64,000 nucleotides of DNA from Anaeramoeba flamelloides (GCA_027625915.1 JANTQA010000026.1:8122001-8186000), one strand, 5' to 3'. Shown: positions 1 to 11,349, numbered from the stretch's first letter. The notes: a model not told the origin generated them from the sequence alone. A program made the numbers and translations.

Positions 1-1
1 G

Positions 2-2578
2 ATAGGTGGCTCTTATATTGATGCGGCCTTCTATAATGCCAGCAACGATCAAATATATGCTGTTGGTTCAATTAATGAAGACTATCAATTAAAAACTACA
101 AGCAACAGTTGGCAAGATTATCATGCGGGGGGCGACTTCGATGCAACTCTTTACAAAATCCAAATCAATTGTAGCAGGGGGGAATATGGCACGTATGAGG
201 GATGCCAAGTCTGTGAAGCGGGCACTTACCAATCCGAATTCTCCGTGGAGGAAAAGGATTCGTGTATCGAGTGCGATTTGGGAACCTTTTCAACCGCTGG
301 CTCATCCACATGCAGTAAGTGCGAATTAGGAACATATGGCAACCTCAAGAAATTGGAAGAGTGCTTCAATTGCCCGATGGGGACCTACAATTCAGAGCAC
401 ATAGGGGCCACGTCTGAGGGCGTATGCATTAAATGTGAAAAGGGGACGTACAGCAGCCATCTAGGCGCCACGGATGCAAGCACCTGCGTTAATTGCACGA
501 TCGGATATTATTCGACGATCGAGGGCTCCGATGACAGTTCCAATTGCCTGCCATGCCCCGCGGGCACCTATGCAACAAGGGGCGGGCTAGACGATATCGA
601 TTCCTGTGAAAAATGCCAACCTGGCGAATATTCGACCGAAGTCGCAGCAACATCCAAGATTATCTGCACCAAGTGCCCGCCGGGCAAATACAATACGCGA
701 TCTGGTGCCGGCTCGTTTGACTTTTGCCTTGATTGCCCCATCGGGACTTACAATGCATTGAACGGATCGGCGAGTGCCGAAGATTGCAACAAGTGCTCGG
801 AGGGCACCATCAGTTCCGGCCTAGCTGCAACAAGCTGCGTCATATGTGGCTTGGGCCAGGAGCCCAATTCCAAGCAATCCCAATGCGTCGAGTGCTCGCC
901 CGGCTCGTATTCGGACGAAATAGGCGGGCAATGCACGCTGTGCCCCGTCAATACCATCAATAACCAATTTGGCTCCACAAGCTGCTTGAAGTGTTCTTCC
1001 GATGATCTGTGCCTCGGATCAAATCTCTGCAACAATGGACTTGATCCCGATAAGTTTTGCACAACATGCCAAAACGGATATTTTATGGTCGGGACGAAAT
1101 GCTATGAATGCCCCGAAAATTTAAAGGTGATCATCCTTTTGTGCGTAATCATTGGAATATTTTTATTAATTTTGATATTTCGGGTCAGAATAATGAAATT
1201 TGCAAAGTCCACAAAAAACCCAATGAAGGGGATCATTTTCACCTTTTTACAACTACTGGCAGCAGTGTTTGCCTTAAATTTAAATGGGCCAAGTTCCTTT
1301 GACGATTTGAAAATATGGACGTCCTTTTTAAACGGGCAATTGTCAATCATTCTATCACCCGAGTGCTACCAAAGCTTTGATACCTTTTTTTCGCGATGGC
1401 TGTTTATGTTTTTGTTACCGATTCTGTTTTCGTTTCTTGTTTTCGTGATGTTTTTTTATTACGCATGGAGATACAAAAAGGAGCCCGAACGAATTGATCG
1501 CAGGAGGGCACGGTTAATCTATTGGTACACATTGATACTGAAATGGCTCTATTTGCCCTATGTGATCCTTTCAGTTCAGCCTTTCGATTTCACCTACCAA
1601 GAAAGCGAGAAGAAGTGGACACTGAATTCAGATCCAAATTTGGAGATCGATTCTGATCAATGGAAAAAATATTTGCCTCTGTATATCCTATCGGTGCTCC
1701 TGTACATATTTGCAGTCCCCATCGCATTCATCGTCATTCTATTTAAAGCGAAAAGGGCAAACTTTTCAGATTATTATTATCAAAGATATCGGTGGATGTA
1801 CCAATGGTTTAAACCCAACAGATATTGGTTCGAATTGGTCGAATTGGGCTTGAAGTTTTCTATTATGACCACCTCCTTGTTTTTTGGAATCAAATCTGAA
1901 TACCAGCCTTGGGCGATCATTGCCATTTTTGGGTTCGTCATCATCATTTTTCTAATTTTACGCCCCCACCGCGGAGACTCCCCACGGTATGTCGCAGAAG
2001 ATCGTGCTTCGATTGGCTTTTTTTTAATTTTAATAGCAGTTACCTCACTCACGATCCCTTCTTTGAAGAATTCTCTCTTTGTAATTTCTTGGTCAATCGG
2101 CTGCTACTTGGTTTATATTGGTAGTAGGGATAATTGGAAATGGTATAAAATTGAACGGAAAAAGTTAAAGAAAGAATTTGATCAAGCACAAATTGAAAAA
2201 AAGGAACGAAAAAAACAAAGAAAGCAAACAAAAAAGCAAAATAAATTAAACAAAAAGAAATCACCGTTGGAAAAAAGTCAGAGCTCAAATTCAAGTGATA
2301 ATGCAAATAATGAAACAGTACGGGATTCAAGCACAGAATCAAGCACAGAATCAGACAGAGAAGCAATACAAGAGTCAAGCCAAGATTCAAGCCAAGAGTC
2401 AAGTCAAGATTCAAGTGTAAGTTTGGATAAATCTGAAGATATCAGTTTACCATCTATTACTGGGAGTGAAGTTGAATTATCCTCAGATATACCAGATCTT
2501 CCACCACTCCCACCCCCCAAACAAAAACGTCAACCTCCTCCACCCCCTCCCCGTAATAATCGTATGCGAGAAAACTAA
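2..2578 (+). CDS. Surface protein with ephrin-receptor-like Cys repeats and a multi-pass membrane domain (5' partial)
   Basis: The frame is open from base 2, so the true start lies upstream; the first in-window Met is not taken as the start. The first ~50 residues (GGSY..., YAVGS, DATLYKI) look like the end of SBBP/beta-propeller-type repeats. About 13 repeats of the form CxxCxxGTYS follow (roughly bases 155-1110), as in GCC2/GCC3 or ephrin-receptor-like domains, and these should be extracellular. From about 1120 to 2130 there are 8-9 hydrophobic segments, starting VIILLCVIIGIFLLILIF. The predicted cytoplasmic tail (from about 2140) is first Lys-rich, then Ser/Asp/Glu-rich with SSQDSSQ-type repeats, and ends in two proline clusters (PPLPPP, PPPPPP) that could bind SH3, WW or EVH1 domains. 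The Cys-repeat part is clearly richer in G+C than the tail or the flanks. Adhesion, sensing or channel function are all possible; ligand and role are unknown. Confidence 0.85.
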   Translation: MGGSYIDAAFYNASNDQIYAVGSINEDYQLKTTSNSWQDYHAGGDFDATLYKIQINCSRGEYGTYEGCQVCEAGTYQSEFSVEEKDSCIECDLGTFSTAGSSTCSKCELGTYGNLKKLEECFNCPMGTYNSEHIGATSEGVCIKCEKGTYSSHLGATDASTCVNCTIGYYSTIEGSDDSSNCLPCPAGTYATRGGLDDIDSCEKCQPGEYSTEVAATSKIICTKCPPGKYNTRSGAGSFDFCLDCPIGTYNALNGSASAEDCNKCSEGTISSGLAATSCVICGLGQEPNSKQSQCVECSPGSYSDEIGGQCTLCPVNTINNQFGSTSCLKCSSDDLCLGSNLCNNGLDPDKFCTTCQNGYFMVGTKCYECPENLKVIILLCVIIGIFLLILIFRVRIMKFAKSTKNPMKGIIFTFLQLLAAVFALNLNGPSSFDDLKIWTSFLNGQLSIILSPECYQSFDTFFSRWLFMFLLPILFSFLVFVMFFYYAWRYKKEPERIDRRRARLIYWYTLILKWLYLPYVILSVQPFDFTYQESEKKWTLNSDPNLEIDSDQWKKYLPLYILSVLLYIFAVPIAFIVILFKAKRANFSDYYYQRYRWMYQWFKPNRYWFELVELGLKFSIMTTSLFFGIKSEYQPWAIIAIFGFVIIIFLILRPHRGDSPRYVAEDRASIGFFLILIAVTSLTIPSLKNSLFVISWSIGCYLVYIGSRDNWKWYKIERKKLKKEFDQAQIEKKERKKQRKQTKKQNKLNKKKSPLEKSQSSNSSDNANNETVRDSSTESSTESDREAIQESSQDSSQESSQDSSVSLDKSEDISLPSITGSEVELSSDIPDLPPLPPPKQKRQPPPPPPRNNRMREN

Positions 2579-3137
2579 TAATTAATGATTCCTATATTTT
2601 TTTTTTTTTATTTATTTTTTTTGTTTTCTTCTTTTTTTTTTTTTTTTTTTAGAATTGTTTATTATTTTTTTATTCTTTATTATTTTTCTAATAATTTGAC
2701 AGATATACAAGATTAAAATAATATTTGTTTAGTTCACATTTTTTTTATTTTCTTCAATTTCCAGGAATATTAAATAATTACAGAGATTTGAACACGATTC
2801 TTTGATGTTACAAAAATCAGAATAAAATAAAAACAGCCATTAAGTGATAAAATTGGTGGAAATGTAATTTTATAAAAAAAATTTTTCCTCTCTATATATT
2901 ATGGTAATTTCCATTCAATATTATTACTTGATTAAATTAAGAGTGAATAACAATGAAAGTAGGATATGATTAAAATAATGAATATATGAATTTTATTTGA
3001 TTTTAGTTTGAAACAGTTGAAAAAAGTTTGATCAAAGTATAAAATTTTTTATTAAAAAAAAGAAAAAGAATTTAATAAAATAAATGAATATTTCCTCTTC
3101 TGTAATTTTTTCTTTGTTTTTGTTTTGAAATTGATAA

Positions 3138-3290
3138 TAGGTTAGTGTTGAGTTTGTTAAATTGAAAAATCATATACAATTAGAAGATGCAATCTTATTG
3201 TTTGATCGATCAACAATTGTTGGTGAAATTTCAACAAATTTTCCAATACATTTTTGGTTCTCGATAGTATCATTATTTAGGAATTACCAA
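3138..3290 (+). repeat. Partial copy of dispersed repeat R2
   Basis: The stretch with GATCGATCAACAATTGTTG and the following TTTCAACAAATTTTCCAATAC resembles the 3' part of the R2 copies at about 39490 and 59420. A 91-residue ORF across it has no recognisable domain and is not called as a gene. Confidence 0.45.
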
Positions 3291-3599
3291 TATTTATTTT
3301 GGTGTTTTATTTTTTTTTCTTTTATTCTGATGATATTGATTACTTATAAAAACATTAATATTGGGTTACTTAAATGTTGTTTTATATTACGTTTGGAAAA
3401 ATACATTAAATTGAGTTTTTTTTTTGCCTATTTTTGATTTTGGGTATTTCCAAATTTTTGGAATGGGATTTATTACAGGTTTTATGATTATATTTTCAGG
3501 ATTTTTTTTTGAATTTTAATAAGTTACATTATCTGATTTAAAGTACTTTTTAAGTTTTATAATTACTGGTGATGAAAAAATAGTATCGTGTGTTCGGGT

Positions 3600-4990
3600 G
3601 AAATGACTTAATATGTGATTTATTAATTTATTGAGAGAAAGGAGTAATCGAAAGAAATTTTGCTTGATAAAAAAGAGAAGAATAAAAATAATTAAAATAT
3701 AAAGCACAAAAATTTATATCCTTTACCCGGCCAAATTAAAAATTATTCACTGTCGTTAGGTTTTCCAGGATTTGAAAGAATTGAGTTAAATCCTTGATTT
3801 TACTAAATAATTTTGGATTCTGTAAATCTGCGGTTAGCTTTTTTTTAATTTGAGAAATAAAAAGAAAATTTCCAAAATTTTCTTTTTGTTTCTCGAATTA
3901 AAAAAAAGTTATGTTAAGTTTTCTTGAGTTTTCTGTTGACTTGGAAAATCAATTGATTTTCTTTATGTTTTTTTTACTTTAGAAATAAACAGAAAATTTT
4001 AATAAATTTTTGGTTTATTTCTAAAGTAAAAAAAAAACCTAGAACACTTAACAAATAAAATAGAAACCCCCAAGAAAACCGAACACTTCACAAATAAAAC
4101 ATTAAACCTCAAGATGGGCAGCCGTTATCTTTTCCAGAATTTAAAAGAATTGAGTAAAATCTTTGATTTTTTCTCCATTCTTTTAAAATTCTGGAAAAGC
4201 TAGGCACTCTAGGGCACTCTACGGACACCTTTCGTTAAATTTTATAAAATTTAACGAATAGAGTAAAAATAAAGATTTTGTTCAATTCTTTGAATTCTAA
4301 AAAATTGTCTTTAGCTTTTCTTGGGTTTTCTGTTAATTTTTTATACTAATAGACTTTACAAAGTCAAAACGGAAAACTCAAGATAATTACATGGTTTTTT
4401 ATTGTTTAAATTTAAGAAATATAATAGAAAAGCTCTTAAATTGTGTTTTTATTTCTTAAATGAAAGTAAAAAACCTTTAATTATTTAAAAATTTAAAAGA
4501 ATAGAGTAAGATCAAATATTATTAAAAAACAAGTCACAATTCTTTTTAACCCCATGAAACCTAGGACAGCGAATATTTATCATCAGTTATTTTTTTTTCA
4601 TATATGATTTTTTTTGAAGAGTGGAGTGTTTTCTTAACTATTAGTTATTATCTATTCAAAAACCATCCTAAAGATGAATTTCTTCAAAAATTCATTGTGA
4701 CATCATTTTAAAAAAATTTACACTATACTAGCCCTTTTTTTTCTTGACTAAAGTATTTTAACAATCTGTTAACAGCTAATAGTGATAAATTCAACAACCC
4801 CAAGATTTTTAAGAACTGAAATGTTGATTAAATTGTGAATAAACTCAATTATTAATGATGAAAGGTTCATTGAAAGGAGTTATTTTGTCTAACTTGATAT
4901 TTTCAATTTTATTTTTTTATACTAGTGCCCTTAAAGTTTTTTTTTTTTTTTTAAAAAAATTGATAAAAATGATTAAAATATTTACTTTAT
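3600..4990 (+). repeat. R1 hairpin-array repeat, copy a
   Basis: Starts near GAGAGAAAGGAGTAATCGAA and ends after AGTTATTTTGTCTAACTTG, both shared with other R1 copies. In between are consecutive palindromes. One (about 3966-4044) has arms GGTTT...ACTTTAGAAATAAAC and GTTTATTTCTAAAGT...ACC; others carry TTTCCAGAATTTAAAAGAAT and its complement (about 4130-4200). A GC-richer spacer, CACTCTAGGGCACTCTACGG, lies near 4205. It is homologous in order and content to 46960-47830 and, inverted, to 50130-52170. Confidence 0.7.
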
Positions 4991-5814
4991 GTTTGTTATT
5001 CTTGAAAAAATATCATAAAGTTTATACTGTTATTTGAATTATAAATGGGGGTGGTGATTTTTATCAAATTTTCCTATTTTATATCATCTTTTTAAAAAAC
5101 TGGTTTGGTAAGAAGTATGTTTTAGAATTTTTTTATTTATTTATTTGTTCGATCATTTTTTATTAGATAATATTTTCAATGTATATTAGAGTTGTACTGA
5201 GAATCCCGAAGGAAAGTTGGATTTGAGTGTTGAAAAAATCATAAACAGTTGAAATTCAATCCCATTTAAATTTTAAATACCATCATCAATATTAAATATT
5301 AGAAATGTTAAAGCTAAGATTTTTTTTTTAAAATCTGAATATTTTGTGATTAAATTAAAAATGTAAAAATTTTGATAATTGATTTATATTAGTTTTTTAA
5401 AAAAACATTGTTTTTTCAAAAAGAATGAGAGAATGAAAATTATTTTTGAAATTTTTAACTTTGGAATTAAAATTCAACTAAGAAACTCTTGAATATTTAA
5501 TTATTTTACAAATAATCTGAAAAGCTGGTGTTTACTTAAAACTAATTCTAAATACATAGCTAATCAATTTTTTTATTTCAGATATACTGTTATTAAAATA
5601 ACGCCTGCATACTTGAATAAACTAAAAAGTCAAATAAAAGATCCTTTTTTTTCTCAAAAGTTAATAATTAATTAATCAAAGAAAACAATAAGTTAATTTC
5701 CTACTCTCTTTGATTTCGTAAAGTTATATGATTAAAAAAGTAATTCTTAAAATTAAAAATCAAATTTATAAGCTATTGTTCAAAAAAATAGGATATTTTT
5801 TTATTTAGTACTAT

Positions 5815-6330
5815 GATAAAAACCAAAAAATTTCATAAAAAAATCGAAAATTATAAAAACTTTGAACTAATTACATTCATTATTTAAATTCAATTTATAA
5901 CTGAAAATTAACACAACAGTCTCGATGGGTTAACCTTCAGAATTGATTTGACTGGGGCTTACAATTGGGTCGCAAATAAATGTCGTATCTGAACAAGAAG
6001 AAATAGATAACACTGGTTTTACTGATATTTGCATAATAAATGAGAAAAACCTATTATCGTCTATCTAAAATTTTATGGACTGAATTGAATTCTCAAAAAA
6101 GTAGGAAATAGTTTGTATCTCTATATGAAAAAGGACAAGGAAAATGAAAATAAGGTGAAAATTTTTATACACTTTATTATTCAAAGGCCCTTACGGAAAT
6201 TCAAATTAAAAGTAACAATTTTCTCAAAACATCAAGTGGTTAACCTTCAAAATAGATTTTATCTTGGGTATACTCTTAAATAATGTGTAAGATTTCAAAG
6301 GTAAAACAAGAAGAAAAAAAAGTGCATGAT
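5815..6330 (+). repeat. Two adjacent R3 dispersed-repeat units
   Basis: Unit 1 (about 5815-6040) carries GGGTTAACCTTCAGAATTGA and unit 2 (about 6045-6330) carries TGGTTAACCTTCAAAATAGA followed by TCTTGGGTATACTC. Unit 1 is repeated in inverse orientation at 6480-6720 and unit 2 at 8580-8870, so the region can fold on itself. Confidence 0.6.
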
Positions 6331-6479
6331 CAATTTTGAAACATCATAATAGTCTCTTGAAAAGGGGTTTTTCTATAACCATAGCAAAATTGTGTGATTC
6401 CAAAAACAATTTAATCTGTGTACTTTGGTTTGTTTTGTACTAATAAACTGTTGATCCTGATTAAAATGTGTATCTACAG

Positions 6480-6720
6480 TTATTAAAAAAAAGTGTCAAC
6501 AACAATGCTAATCCGTGTTTCAAAATATAATCCATGCTTTTTGTTCTTATTGTTCCAAGACAAGATTTATTTACAACCCAATAGTATACCAAAGGCCAAA
6601 TCAATTTTGATAGTAAACCCCTTGATATTTTCAGTAAAATTTAAATTAGGACTGTAATTAGTTCAAAGTTTTTCATACTATTCGATTTTTTTTTAGAAAT
6701 TTTTTGTTTTTTTGATGATG
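6480..6720 (-). repeat. R3 dispersed-repeat unit, inverted
   Basis: Its reverse complement reads through AAAAACTTTGAACTAATTAC and a 'GGGTTGTAAATAAAT' segment in the same order as 5815-6040. The two form an imperfect inverted repeat with a loop of about 440 bases that contains unit 2. Confidence 0.55.
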
Positions 6721-7867
6721 AAAATTTTCTGAAAAATTTTTTTTTTTTTGTATTTGATGAATTTTGCAAATTGATCCTTTATTTTTGAATTTATTTTTAA
6801 ATAATAGAACTTTAAGTGATAAACACCATATTTAATTAGGGTTTATTGTTGGTTTCTTTGATCGGTTGATGTATTGGTCTTCTAGAACAAAAAAACACAG
6901 CTTTTTATTTTGAAACAAAGATTATTCTTTTCTTTACGCTTTATTTGAACAACAGTCACTTTTATTGCTTCTTTCTTTTTGAATATTTGGAAAATAATCA
7001 ATTTTATTTTTCCAATTTAACTCAAATTTCAAAAGTTCAGTAAATACTTAGTATTGGTCAGTTAGTTGTAATACAAAGGCTTAACACTTTGATTTTTCAC
7101 TTGAACAATTTGTAAAAAATAATTTACAAATTAAAATTCATTACAAAAAGTACTTGTTACTGAAGATCCTAAAACTAGATTTCATTATTTTAGTCAGATT
7201 TCAATTACAATAAATCAAAAAATTGGTTTTAACACAATTAAACTTGACTTTTGTTTGAGAAACCTTTTGTTGTTAGATTCCAAAAGAGTTGAAATAATAA
7301 AATTTTTTTGCCAATTGAAACTAATCTGGATTCTTAATTTATTGTTTAATTCCAGATTTTTACAGTTTTCTTGCGATTTTAATTTATTGTAATGCTTTCT
7401 AAGCAATTTAATTGCTCTTAAGTGACCTAATCTTTTTTTTTTTTTCATCTTTTGTAATTCAAACCAATTTTCAAATAAGATAAACAAAATCGAATTAAAA
7501 CCCAATTTGTAATCAAAATATCGAAAACAGCCAAAACAGTAAGGAAATAAAAAAATTTTTCGAAAATCAATGAGAAAGGTAAACTGAAAAAAATTTCCAA
7601 AAAAAGAACAACCTAATTGAAATTTCTTCGGTCCAAATCCTATAAAATCAGTTCAAAGATATCATTTCAAAAATTGAAAAATTGGAACTTTTCAATCATT
7701 AAAGAAAATCTTCTAATTAATTTATGTGACTTAAAGTGTTATTGAAAAAGATCGTCTTGTTGACAAAAAAGGATATAAAAAATTTACTTCAAAGACTCTG
7801 ATCATTTTTTTTTTATAGTTAAAAAAAACACATTTTTCATTTTTTAGTTTTCCAACTTATTACCAAA

Positions 7868-10800
7868 ATGTCTTTAAGTTTTCTATTCAACAAAGAAATT
7901 GAAAAAATCTATAACTTTAAGTTATTGAACGAAATCGAAATCAAAAAACTTTGCGATAAAGCAAGGGAGATCTTTTGCAAGGAACCAAATATTATTCAGT
8001 TGAAATCACCTCTAACTGTTGTGGGCGATACCCATGGCCAGTTTAAAGATACCCAAGAAATCTTCAAAATTGCTGGCAATTGTCCCAACGTGAATTACCT
8101 TTTTCTTGGTAAGAATTATTTAATCATTTGTTTCTTGTAAAAAGAAAAATTTTTTTTTTAATTTTCAACTAATTTTTTTGTTTTTTTTTTATTTTTTCTA
8201 CAAATAGGGGATTATGTTGATAGGGGTAAATATGGCCTTGAAAATTTTCTTTTTTTGCTAATGCTCAAAGGTATTCTTTTTCTTAAAGCCCACAAATTCA
8301 ATAACATTCTTCTATTCATTAATTAATAATTATCAATTTACCATTGTCTTTTTTCACTTATCAATTTTATAGTTCGTTTTCCAAATAGAATCACATTATT
8401 AAGAGGGTTTGATATTTTCTATTTTCTATTTTTTGTTTTCTGTTTTCTATTTTCTTTCTTCTTTCTTCTTAATACAATTTAATTGTAAATTCAAAAAATT
8501 TTTTCCAGTTTATGGTTCAATTTTCATCTTTTTAAATTTTTTTTGATTGCTTTTTGTTTGGTTTTGCGGTGGATATATACAACCTGTGATTTTTATTTTC
8601 TTCTTGTTTTACCCTTGAAATCTCACTCACTATTCAAAAATATACCCAAGATAAAATCTATTTTGAAGGTTAACCACTTGATATTTTGAGAAAATTGTTA
8701 CTTTTAATTTGAATTTACTTATTGGTCTTTGAATAATAAGGTGCATAAAAATTTTCACTTTATTTTCATTTTCCTTGTACTTTTACAAATAAATCTACAA
8801 ACTACATCCTACTTTTTTGAGAATTCAATTCAGTCAAAGAAAATTTTTGAAAGATCAAGTGAAAATTTGTTCCTGTTTATTACTATCAAATTCACAAAAA
8901 GATAAAAAATTTTTAGTTCACTTTCCATTTTGTTAAAACAGATAACTCTTTTTTCAAAACAATTTCCACCAAAGAACATTTCAGAAACCAACCCTTTGAG
9001 AATGTGTGTTTGGCTTTAAACCAATAAAATTCTTTATTAAAAGTTAAAAAAATTGAAAAAGGGAAATTGAACTAAAAACTCCAAAACATTTCTTTGAATA
9101 GATCAGAAATCAAATAGCAGTCAAACAAAAATTATCAAAAAAATTGGTCATAAAAATAATAAAATATCAATAGTTAAATTACTGTTAATTGCAAAAAAAA
9201 AAGATCAAAATTTTCATTCGGTTTTCCAAATAAAAATCATCATCTAAAGAATTATAAAATAAATTACCAAAAAGCCCAATTCTAAAAGGGAAATTAATAC
9301 CTAAGACTCTTTTCAGAATTCAAAATTTAAAATGTTAAAGAATTTAAAAATCTTTTGTTGGAAAGATGAATGAAAATTTTGTTCCATTTATTCTGCAACA
9401 AATAGTATTTTGTGTAAAAATTCTTCGAAAATAATTAATTTTGATAATTTTTTTCATATCGAGTTCATTCCATGAAATAGGGTTCTTAAAAATTGACCAA
9501 AAGCCAATAAAAACGACTTTTTCTGAATATTTCATTTTAAAAAGTCGTGACAAAAACGTTTTCTAAAGTATCTTACCAATAGTTGACAAACTTGAATACA
9601 ACTATTTTTAGAACCATTAATTAAAATAATTTTTTGTAATCCCTTTTCAAAACAACTTTGGGTTGTTCAATAAACTCTAATTCACTTCAAACAATAACCT
9701 TTGTTGTAACAAAATTTGTTTCACTTTTTCCACTCATACCACTGATAATTCAAAACATAAAATTAACCAAATTCAAAAAAAAAATAATAAATTCGTTTAT
9801 TCCTTAAAAAATTGGAAATATCTGTTTCCACAAAATAATCAACCTCAAATTGTTCTAAATATTTATAAATTTCCTTTTCAATATTATTCACAAAATCATT
9901 TAATGAATAGAAATCATGAAGGAAAACAGCTAACGCAAACTTATGGCTTTTATGATGAGTGTATTCGAAAATATGGATCAACAGACGTATGGAAACATTT
10001 AACAGATTTATTCCAAACTATCCCAATAGCCGCTTTAATTGAAAACGAAATCTTTTGCTTTCATGGTGGATTGTCACCATCATTAAAATTTATCAATCAA
10101 ATTGAGGGATTGGATAGATTCCAAGTAACTATTTTTAATAAACCTGACTGGGTTTGAAATAAATATAAAAATTAAATTCTTATAATATTTGATCTTTGAT
10201 TTTATTATTCTTATTATTATCAACCCATATAGGAAATTCCACTTGAAGGTGCAATGTCTGATTTAATATGGGGAGACCCCGGCGAAAAGGACGGTTGGAA
10301 ATTCAATCCAAGAGGTAAATATTTTTGTTCTTTAATAATAATGAATATACCGTTTTAAAATAATGCTAAATTATGATTAAAAAAAAGCAAAAAGTATATT
10401 GTCATTTGTAAAAAAAGTCGAAACAAAAAGGATTTGTATCTTATCCATAAAAATAGTTCTTTAATAATAATAAAACTTCATTAGAATGATTATATGGATT
10501 TTTTTATTGTAATTTTCGAAAAGAAAAAAGACAGTTTCTTGAACAATCATTTTACAATAAAAAAAAAAAATTAAAATTATTATTCCAAATCCCCAACTCT
10601 TTTACTAATTCTTAGATATCAAAACTTATTATAAAATCAATTTAAAATTCAAATTTTGGAGGTTTAATTTGGCTCTTCCCCTACAAAATATTGAGATAAA
10701 TTTTGATGCTTTTTAATTCAAATTTAATAGTAAAACTGTTTTATCGACACTTTTTTTGAAACCTTTTTTATCAGAGTTTTTATAAAATGACTGTAAAAAA

Positions 10801-11349
10801 AGTTAACTGGAATATTTTACAATATTCAAAAAAAAAAAAAAGTTAAAAATTGAATTTTAAATAATTTCTATTATAAATATTTTTTTTTTATTTTTCTATT
10901 AAATTTATATTTTAAATTATAGGGGCTGGTTATTTGTTTGGTAAAGACATTTCGAAGAAATTTATTAAAAGAAATAATATAAAATTAATTGCAAGGGCGC
11001 ATCAAATAAAAATGAAGTAATGTTTTAGATTATTTTATTTTTATTCATTTATTTTTTGAGATAAAAGATCTGAATTTGTTATTAATTTTATATTTTACTA
11101 TATTTCCATTTTTTTTTTTTTTTTCTTTTCTTTATAAATTTGTAATTAAATAGGGGCTATACACTTGAACATGACAATTCAGTACTTACATTGTTTTCTG
11201 CCCCGAATTATTGTAACAAATGCGGTAACGAAGGTGCTGTTATGACCATTGATGATAATGTTAATAGATACTTTATCCAATTTAATTCTTCATCAGTTGG
11301 ATCGGAAAAAATAAACTCTGACCGAATACCAAATTTTTTCTTGAATTAA
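7868..11349 (+). CDS. Divergent PP2A-type Ser/Thr phosphatase catalytic subunit, 7 exons
   Basis: Exons: 7868-8108, 8208-8270, 8373-8406, 9911-10124, 10233-10314, 10923-11016, 11154-11349 (307 residues; animal PP2Ac has 309). All introns are GT-AG and the phases close. All PPP-family metal and catalytic motifs are present: GDTHGQ (Asp54, His56), GDYVDRG (Asp82), RGNHE (Asn114, His115), HGG (His164), RAHQ and SAPNYC. YGFYDEC, GLDR, SPRG-like NPRGAGY and CGNEGAVM place it in the PP2A/PP4/PP6 group, closest to PP2A. Expected role: dephosphorylation of Ser/Thr as part of a complex with scaffold and regulatory subunits. Odd points: HEGKQLTQ instead of PP2A HESRQITQ, and the tail ends PNFFLN rather than PDYFL, so the methylated C-terminal Leu and the preceding Tyr are absent. 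It may be a paralogue with different regulation. Confidence 0.9.
8580..8870 (-). repeat. R3 dispersed-repeat unit, inverted, in a phosphatase intron
   Basis: The reverse complement matches 6045-6330 nearly base for base in places: TTGGGTATA, AGATTTTATCTTGG, GTTAACCTTC, and a shared stretch that includes ACTTTATTATTCAAAG. Confidence 0.65.
9175..9400 (-). repeat. Inverted-repeat element related to the core of the 50.3 kb MITE
   Basis: Opens with TTGCAAAAAAAAAAGATCAA and AATTTTCATTCGGTTTTCC and closes with GGAAAGATGAATGAAAATTT, an imperfect inverted repeat. The same pair (TTTTCATTCAGCTTTCC and GGAAAGCTGAATGAAAATTT) bounds the inner part of the element at 50314-50973 (about 50450-50640). Confidence 0.5.

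Larger units (their letters stand above)
2579..7867. other. Gene-poor intergenic region, 5.3 kb
   Basis: No coding region can be supported; only short ORFs without recognisable domains occur. It holds poly-T tracts just after the surface-protein stop, a partial R2 repeat (about 3138-3290), an R1 hairpin array (about 3600-4990) and three R3 units (5815-6720). The last ~150 bases before 7868 are probably promoter and 5' UTR of the phosphatase gene. Confidence 0.6.
8407..9910 (+). other. Large intron 3 of the phosphatase gene (1.5 kb)
   Basis: It splits the RGNHE motif: exon 3 ends in RG(GG) and exon 4 starts A+AATCATGAA. The donor is GTTTGA, weaker than the other donors in the gene, and the acceptor is TAATGAATAG. 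It holds R3 unit d and an element related to the core of the 50.3 kb MITE. The other five introns are about 100-610 bases. Confidence 0.8.

Noticed and set aside
123-329. Short ORF overlapping the surface-protein gene in another frame
   Set aside because: It overlaps the clearly coding Cys-repeat frame, which is open from base 2 to 2578, and has no domain of its own.
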